This document shows, in pieces, positions 30,421 to 33,734 of a DNA stretch of 33,734 bases (position 1 is the stretch's first letter; the number at the start of each line of letters is the position of its first letter). This DNA comes from Microcaldota archaeon. Its GTDB lineage: Archaea > Micrarchaeota > Micrarchaeia > Micrarchaeales > CABMGC01. The notes beneath the pieces are model-generated. The model worked only from the letters and a program-made list of their open reading frames with translations, searched no databases and was not told where the DNA came from. The stretch covers positions 5,230 through 38,963 of the forward strand of contig JAGWHN010000007.1 of NCBI GenBank assembly GCA_028866785.1, in the 5' to 3' direction. A program made the position numbers and the translations under genes.

Positions 30421-30792
30421 ATGTCAAAGACAACCCCGAAGATTACCTATCTGCCTGCGCAGGAGCTAATCGTCCATGACATCATAGCCCTCCAAAAGGA
30501 GGAGATGCTCAGGGCGAATGTGACTCCAAACGGCAACCTTCCGCTCTACTGGTGCGATGGAATCCTCTACGGATTCTCATCCCCGCCAGCAACAGAGGAG
30601 GTAATCGCGGAGATGCTAAAGGGTAAGATACACTGGCTTGAGGTCAGGTTCGCAAAGATGGACCGATACCAAAGCGTGCTCTCCCTAAATGAGGAGGAGT
30701 ATAAGGCGACGATGAACTTCAGGGTGATAAGCACGGAGAAATTCGAGCTGCACAAGGAGTTCATTGCGTTCTTAAAGAAGAATACTAAATAA
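30421..30792 (+). CDS. Uncharacterised protein between eL43 and RpoP
   Basis: A 123-residue protein. It has an N-terminal strand-rich part (KITYLPAQELIVHDIIALQK), a central NLPLYWCDGILYGFSSPPAT and an alpha-beta remainder with MDRYQSVLSLNEEEYKATMN. No known motif, zinc site, signal or membrane segment is visible. It is spaced 2 bases from eL43 and 10 from RpoP, so it is certainly co-transcribed and probably a real gene with a role in RNA or ribosome metabolism; that role is guilt by association only. In other archaea rpoP commonly follows eL43 directly, making this an insertion or a lineage-specific gene. Confidence 0.65.
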   Translation: MSKTTPKITYLPAQELIVHDIIALQKEEMLRANVTPNGNLPLYWCDGILYGFSSPPATEEVIAEMLKGKIHWLEVRFAKMDRYQSVLSLNEEEYKATMNFRVISTEKFELHKEFIAFLKKNTK

Positions 30793-30802
30793 TGGTGAAA
30801 AA

Positions 30803-30937
30803 ATGGGATATGTTTGCTTGCACTGCGGAAAAAAGATCAAGGCGATTGGGCCTAACTTCATTAGGTGCCCATACTGCGGATACAGGGTACTTGCAAAGGA
30901 GAGATCCTCACTTGCACGCGAAGTAGCCACTGACTAA
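30803..30937 (+). CDS. rpoP: RNA polymerase subunit P (Rpb12-like)
   Basis: A 44-residue protein, the expected tiny size. Zinc-binding cysteines are C5-x2-C8 (VCLHCGKKI) and C22-x2-C25 (RCPYCGYRVL), with the conserved basic end VLAKERSSLAREV. Subunit P stabilises the interface of the D-L-N-P assembly platform of archaeal RNA polymerase. GGTGA at 30794-30798 lies just before the ATG. It is the last gene of the superoperon; a hairpin and T-rich tract follow. Confidence 0.96.
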   Translation: MGYVCLHCGKKIKAIGPNFIRCPYCGYRVLAKERSSLAREVATD

Positions 30938-30951
30938 TTAAAAATTTAAGC

Positions 30952-30980
30952 GCGCGGCTTTTCCGCGCATACTCTTTTTC
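30952..30980 (+). terminator. Hairpin with T-rich tail after rpoP
   Basis: GCGCGG (30952-30957) and CCGCGC (30963-30968) form a perfect 6-bp stem around CTTTT, followed by ATACTCTTTTTC. It lies 15 bases after the rpoP stop, between convergent genes, so it may end the superoperon and perhaps the GNAT transcript from the other side. Archaeal termination mainly needs T tracts, so the hairpin may be secondary. Confidence 0.55.
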
Positions 30981-30996
30981 TGAAAGTTGAATCATT

Positions 30997-31521
30997 TCAT
31001 AGCTTTAAGGACATAAAAACAGCGTCAGTGTACTTGCCGTTTCTCTTTATTCCGTTTGGCAGTTTTCCAAATTCCTTAAATCCAAACTTCTTGTATAGCT
31101 CTATTGCATGCTTGTTGCTCTCAAAGACCTCAAGCGTGATTATCTCGAATTTGTTTTTGGACCTAGCAAGCACATCTTTCATAAGTGCTTTGCCTATTCC
31201 CTCTCTTCTATATCCATCTCTTATTGCAATACCTAAGCTCCCCACATGCTGCGATACAGCCATACTAGATCTCTTAATGTTGCAAAGCGCCACTGCCTTC
31301 CCATCAACTATTGCGACCGAGCTAACCTCATCCCCACGCTTAACTAGCTTCATCATATTTTTGAACCACTCATGCTCTTGTTTAATACTCGGTTTCTTCG
31401 GCAAGAGCCCAAGGCCCAGTTTTGGATTGCGCTTAAGCTCTTCGTAGTAACTAAAGAAGTTGCTGATGAGATCGTCTCTATCTCTCTTTCTTACCTCTCT
31501 TATGGTGAATGCTCTTCCCAT
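30997..31521 (-). CDS. GNAT-family N-acetyltransferase
   Basis: A 174-residue protein. The acetyl-CoA-binding motif A is IRDGYRREGIGKALMKDVLA (R-R-x-G-I-G-K-A) after the strand GSLGIAI, and motif B is ITLEVFESNKHAIELYKKFG followed by FKEFGKLP. The substrate could be a protein N-terminus, a small amine or a ribosomal protein; it cannot be told from sequence. It looks monocistronic: an AT-rich TATA-like GATAAATAG lies near 31541-31549, and the PRC-barrel gene upstream ends 56 bases away. The tail VFMSLKL is normal. Confidence 0.85.
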   Translation of the reverse strand: MGRAFTIREVRKRDRDDLISNFFSYYEELKRNPKLGLGLLPKKPSIKQEHEWFKNMMKLVKRGDEVSSVAIVDGKAVALCNIKRSSMAVSQHVGSLGIAIRDGYRREGIGKALMKDVLARSKNKFEIITLEVFESNKHAIELYKKFGFKEFGKLPNGIKRNGKYTDAVFMSLKL

Positions 31522-31577
31522 AAGAAAAATTAGTGCTTTGGGCTATTTATCCGTGTTCTACAAATCGTTTAAAACGA

Positions 31578-31817
31578 TTATTTGCTGCTTACGATTATCG
31601 TCTCAGCGATGTTCTTTACCCTTGTGTAGAGGACCCTGTTCTTTGAGAGTTCCATCCTTGCATCAGGGCTCTTTGAGAGGTTCTCAAGCTTTGTAAGTAG
31701 AAGGTGCGCAACCTCTCCTGCCTCAAGGTCGACGACCACTTCCTTCACATCGCCAAGGATGCTCCCTGTGTTCGTAATGATCTTCTTTCCGTACAACTCT
31801 GAAAGGTAAATTCCCAT
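31578..31817 (-). CDS. PRC-barrel domain protein
   Basis: 79 residues from ATG 31817; a GTG at 31826 is also possible but overlaps the upstream stop and probably forms part of the ribosome-binding site (GTGA). The sequence MGIYLSELYGKKIITNTGSI followed by LGDVKEVVVDLEAGEVAHLL is the PRC-barrel fold, and archaeal single-domain versions have been linked to cell division and to RNA processing. The end VLYTRVKNIAETIIVS closes the barrel. It is the last gene of the histone cluster. Confidence 0.85.
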   Translation of the reverse strand: MGIYLSELYGKKIITNTGSILGDVKEVVVDLEAGEVAHLLLTKLENLSKSPDARMELSKNRVLYTRVKNIAETIIVSSK

Positions 31818-31822
31818 ATTGG

Positions 31823-32383
31823 TCACTTGAGTATCTTCATCATTGCAAGCTTTTTAGAAGCGAATATTCGTATCATATACTCCTGTATCTCCCTGACGAA
31901 GGCGGCCTCATCCGCCTCCCTCTCCTTTAGCTCCTCTGGCTTGAATAGCTCCGGATTTCTGTCAATCAGCTTCCTGAGATACTTTGGATTCATTGAGTAG
32001 TACTTCTTCTTGCATCCGTTGCAAATGAATATTGGCACGATAGGCACATTTGAGACCTTCTTGACATCAACAATGTCAAATTCCCTCACAATGTCCTTGC
32101 CCTTGCAGTCATCGCACTGCGCGTTTGCACGAAGTGGAATGTGAGCCTGCGCCTCTGCGACGTTTATCTCGTTTGTGTAGTTTCCAAGATGGTCTGCAAT
32201 CGCCCGCAGCGGCTCGACCGAGGTCCTATATGTCTGGTCAAGCAGCTCGCCGTCCTCATTGAATTCCGAGACAAGCACTCCACTGTGCGTCTTCTCTGCA
32301 ATCGCGAGCACGTTCTCATTCTCCGACTTGTAGTAGGCGCTCCTAAACCTACCGTCAGGGCTCTTGTAAACTGTTATCGCCAT
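31823..32383 (-). CDS. Uncharacterised zinc-ribbon protein in the histone cluster
   Basis: A 186-residue protein with a split zinc site C90-x2-C93 (QCDDCKGK) and C121-x2-C124 (ICNGCKKKYY) on a rubredoxin-like knuckle pair. The N-terminus (VYKSPDGRFRSAYYKSENEN) is strand-rich; the C-terminal 60 residues are helical and charged (KPEELKEREADEAAFVREIQ). There is no membrane segment. It starts immediately after the histone stop and overlaps the PRC-barrel start, so the three are one transcript. I do not recognise the family; a role in chromatin, transcription or ribosome work is only inferred from the neighbours. Confidence 0.65.
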   Translation of the reverse strand: MAITVYKSPDGRFRSAYYKSENENVLAIAEKTHSGVLVSEFNEDGELLDQTYRTSVEPLRAIADHLGNYTNEINVAEAQAHIPLRANAQCDDCKGKDIVREFDIVDVKKVSNVPIVPIFICNGCKKKYYSMNPKYLRKLIDRNPELFKPEELKEREADEAAFVREIQEYMIRIFASKKLAMMKILK

Positions 32384-32593
32384 TCACTCACAGTCTATTA
32401 CGTATTTTGTCACGTCCTCCTTTGTAATCTTCGCTCTCCCGCTCTTCTTTGCGTTCTTCACCGCGTACTTTGAGATCGTCCTAGCCTTCTTCTCAAGAAT
32501 CTTGCCAAGCGCAGCCGCGCCGTCATCGGTTATGTTGACGTTCGCATACAGCTTGATTAGCTTCTTGATGGCCTGCTTTGGAATATTCGCCAT
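32384..32593 (-). CDS. Archaeal histone
   Basis: 69 residues from ATG 32593 (MANIPKQAIKKLIKLYANVN), the standard length; an in-frame ATG at 32620 would add nine. The histone fold is clear: helix 1, ITDDGAAALGKILEKKARTI as the long helix 2, then AKKSGRAKITKEDVTKYVID with the Arg-Asp clamp conserved as R and D. The minor-groove Arg of HMfB loop 1 (Arg19, before V-S-D-D) is replaced by Asn20 here. In the family such proteins wrap DNA as dimers or filaments. It heads a transcript with a zinc-ribbon protein and a PRC-barrel protein. Confidence 0.93.
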   Translation of the reverse strand: MANIPKQAIKKLIKLYANVNITDDGAAALGKILEKKARTISKYAVKNAKKSGRAKITKEDVTKYVIDCE

Positions 32594-32670
32594 AATATCA
32601 GCACTCAAGATCGTCATCACTATTCAGACTTGATCTTACTCATCACAGCTACTACATTGCAAGGGACTAA

Positions 32671-32679
32671 TTTATAATC
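32671..32679 (-). promoter_or_regulatory. TATA box for the histone transcript
   Basis: GATTATAAA on the minus strand lies about 55 bases before ATG 32620 and 82 before ATG 32593, giving a leader of roughly 30 or 57 bases respectively. Confidence 0.5.
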
Positions 32680-32687
32680 TTCCCCTC

Positions 32688-32716
32688 ACTTCCGCTAAAT
32701 TCGTCCCGACGGAAGT
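32688..32716. repeat. Perfect 7-bp inverted repeat beside the histone promoter
   Basis: ACTTCCG (32688-32694) pairs with CGGAAGT (32710-32716) across a 15-base spacer. It sits just upstream of the histone TATA box and 31 bases before the rightward TATA box at 32747, outside coding sequence, so it could be an operator for either promoter. Confidence 0.45.
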
Positions 32717-32746
32717 TGCAGACTAAGTCCAAAAAGGTAGTGGTCT

Positions 32747-32756
32747 CATATAAATT
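32747..32756 (+). promoter_or_regulatory. TATA box for the 144-residue protein
   Basis: CATATAAATT lies about 35 bases before ATG 32787, consistent with a short leader of about 10 bases. Confidence 0.55.
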
Positions 32757-32786
32757 TCAAAAATAGGCAAAAAAACAGGAATTTGC

Positions 32787-33221
32787 ATGACGACAATCTC
32801 AAAGGCCGACCACGGAATGAGCGACAGCGTGCGCGAAAAATATGTAAGCATAGGCAAAAGCATAGCAAGCAACATCGACTCGACACAGCCAGTCATCCAC
32901 TTTCTTGAGGCGGTGCACGCAAATCCGTACATGATCATGGCTCTAAAACAGGAGACGACAAAATACCCATTCCTTGTGAGGAAATACGTCACCAGAAAGA
33001 AGGTTGTTCCACTTAGCAATGTCGGAAAAAACAACGAAATCGGCAATGCAATAAAAATTTTCGATACTTACACCGACTTTAACTCCCGCAATGAGATAAT
33101 CAAGACTGCAAATGTGCTCGGCATGCCGGTTCTGGCGACGCTCCTTTCCCTGCGCAGGGACAATCCGTCCAAGGCAAAGCAGATGCTCTGGGAGGTAAAG
33201 CGGCAGACGGCAGCCAACTAA
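32787..33221 (+). CDS. Uncharacterised helical protein
   Basis: A 144-residue basic protein, MTTISKADHGMSDSVREKYV, predicted mostly helical (SIGKSIASNIDSTQPVIHFL, RNEIIKTANVLGMPVLATLL, KAKQMLWEVKRQTAAN). No cysteines, signal or membrane segments are seen. The promoter element is well placed and the codon pattern is like neighbours, so it is probably real. It is divergent from the histone transcript and transcribed separately from thioredoxin, which has its own TATA box. I do not recognise a family. Confidence 0.6.
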   Translation: MTTISKADHGMSDSVREKYVSIGKSIASNIDSTQPVIHFLEAVHANPYMIMALKQETTKYPFLVRKYVTRKKVVPLSNVGKNNEIGNAIKIFDTYTDFNSRNEIIKTANVLGMPVLATLLSLRRDNPSKAKQMLWEVKRQTAAN

Positions 33222-33293
33222 AGCCCCACTAATTGTGGATTTTACTTTGGCACTTTAAATATTCCTTAAAATTTCCAAAAAGGCAGTGCGAGA

Positions 33294-33304
33294 CTTATAT
33301 ATTT
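33294..33304 (+). promoter_or_regulatory. TATA box for thioredoxin
   Basis: CTTATATATTT lies about 35 bases before ATG 33334. Because it overlaps the upstream in-frame start codon region (33286), that longer version cannot be translated from this promoter. Confidence 0.65.
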
Positions 33305-33333
33305 ATCCTCACTACATTACTCTTGGTGTTCTA

Positions 33334-33654
33334 ATGACAGTAGCTGACATTAACAAGGATAAATTTGACAAGGACGTAGTGGGCTCAAAGACGCCTGTAG
33401 TCGTCGATTTCTGGGCAGAGTGGTGCGGACCATGCAGGGTCTTCTCCCCAACGGTCGAGGAGGTCTCAAAGGAGCTTGAAGGGAAGGTGAAGTTCTACAA
33501 GCTAAATGTTGATGACAACCCGGGGATAGCAGAGAGATACAACGTGATGTCTATTCCGACAGCAATTCTATTCGAAGCAGGCGAGATCAAGGCGGTCTCA
33601 ATAGGCGCTTTGCCTAAGGAGAGCCTAAAGAAGTGGATCTCCACAAACATGTAA
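33334..33654 (+). CDS. Thioredoxin
   Basis: 106 residues from ATG 33334, preceded by GGTG; normal thioredoxin length. The active site is DFWAEWCGPCRVFSPTVEEV with C31 and C34, the cis-Pro is in MSIPTAILF, and the buried Asp precedes the motif (VVVDF). It reduces disulfides and is a natural electron donor for the Bcp peroxiredoxin encoded at 21976. No thioredoxin reductase gene is visible. The following gene starts 11 bases on and may share the transcript. Confidence 0.96.
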   Translation: MTVADINKDKFDKDVVGSKTPVVVDFWAEWCGPCRVFSPTVEEVSKELEGKVKFYKLNVDDNPGIAERYNVMSIPTAILFEAGEIKAVSIGALPKESLKKWISTNM

Positions 33655-33665
33655 GTGCTATTGTT

Positions 33666-33734
33666 ATGCAAGTTTCGCAGCCTCGTGGCGTTAGGGATTT
33701 CGGGCCTGGCGATGCAATTGCCAGAAGGAGAATG
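33666..33734 (+). CDS. hisS: Histidyl-tRNA synthetase, N-terminal fragment (cut by window edge)
   Basis: Twenty-three codons are visible: MQVSQPRGVRDFGPGDAIAR then RRM. PRGxRDFxPxxxxxR is the N-terminal motif of histidyl-tRNA synthetase, which charges tRNA-His using ATP. ATG 33666 is 11 bases after the thioredoxin stop. Only the first motif can be seen, so class II motifs 1-3 cannot be checked; related HisZ/HisRS-like proteins share this N-terminus. Confidence 0.7.
   Translation, partial: MQVSQPRGVRDFGPGDAIARRRM

Overview
The window is archaeal chromosomal DNA. The gene set includes aIF2-alpha, eL42, GINS, TFE, a histone, Orc1/Cdc6, prefoldin, proteasome alpha, SBDS, the exosome (Rrp4/Rrp41/Rrp42), RNase P proteins Rpp30 and Pop5, RpoP and an ADP-forming acyl-CoA synthetase. 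TATA boxes of the TTTATAAG type lie about 25-35 bases before many starts, and GGTGA-type ribosome-binding sites are frequent. A bacterial-type gyrase pair is present. Dense packing, many small uncharacterised proteins and cell-surface proteins suggest a mesophilic DPANN-like lineage (for example Micrarchaeota or Diapherotrites); that placement is inference.

Layout. 1-2913 (minus strand): aIF2-alpha (cut by the edge), eL42 and Gins51, then an AT-rich stretch holding an initiator tRNA-Met gene split by a 282-base intron that is almost wholly an open frame for a PD-(D/E)XK nuclease, then an ankyrin protein, TFE and tRNA-Lys. 2923-4251: a cPGS-like GTPase. 4397-8779: gyrB-gyrA. 8776-13674 (minus): a winged-helix protein, a large membrane-anchored surface protein and an Lhr-type helicase. 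13764-16765: an unknown protein, prefoldin beta, a DHH phosphoesterase and Mre11. 16766-19441 (minus): a membrane-anchored winged-helix protein followed by AcdB and AcdA. 19525-21624: a beta-CASP nuclease and an orotate-PRTase-like protein. 21649-22802 (minus): SSB, Bcp peroxiredoxin and a His/Cys-rich membrane protein. 22966-25331: an unknown protein, an Mrp-like ATPase and Orc1/Cdc6. 25336-30937: the archaeal exosome/proteasome superoperon from RNase P proteins to RpoP, with two unrecognised passengers. 30997-32593 (minus): a GNAT gene, then a histone cluster with a zinc-ribbon protein and a PRC-barrel protein. 32787-33734: an unknown protein, thioredoxin and the start of HisRS.

The most striking element is the tRNA-iMet intron. 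The exons fold into a complete initiator tRNA with three G:C pairs in the anticodon stem and an A1-U72 pair. The intron sits at the canonical 37/38 position in a bulge-helix-bulge, and its frame carries D...ExK nuclease residues. This looks like an archaeal protein-spliced counterpart of the bacterial group I intron in tRNA-fMet that encodes I-Ssp6803I. Other points worth attention are the His/Cys-rich membrane hairpin protein, an Mrp homologue without the CxxC motif, an altered zinc ribbon in TFE, the tail-anchored winged-helix protein beside AcdBA, and inverted repeats between two divergent promoter pairs.
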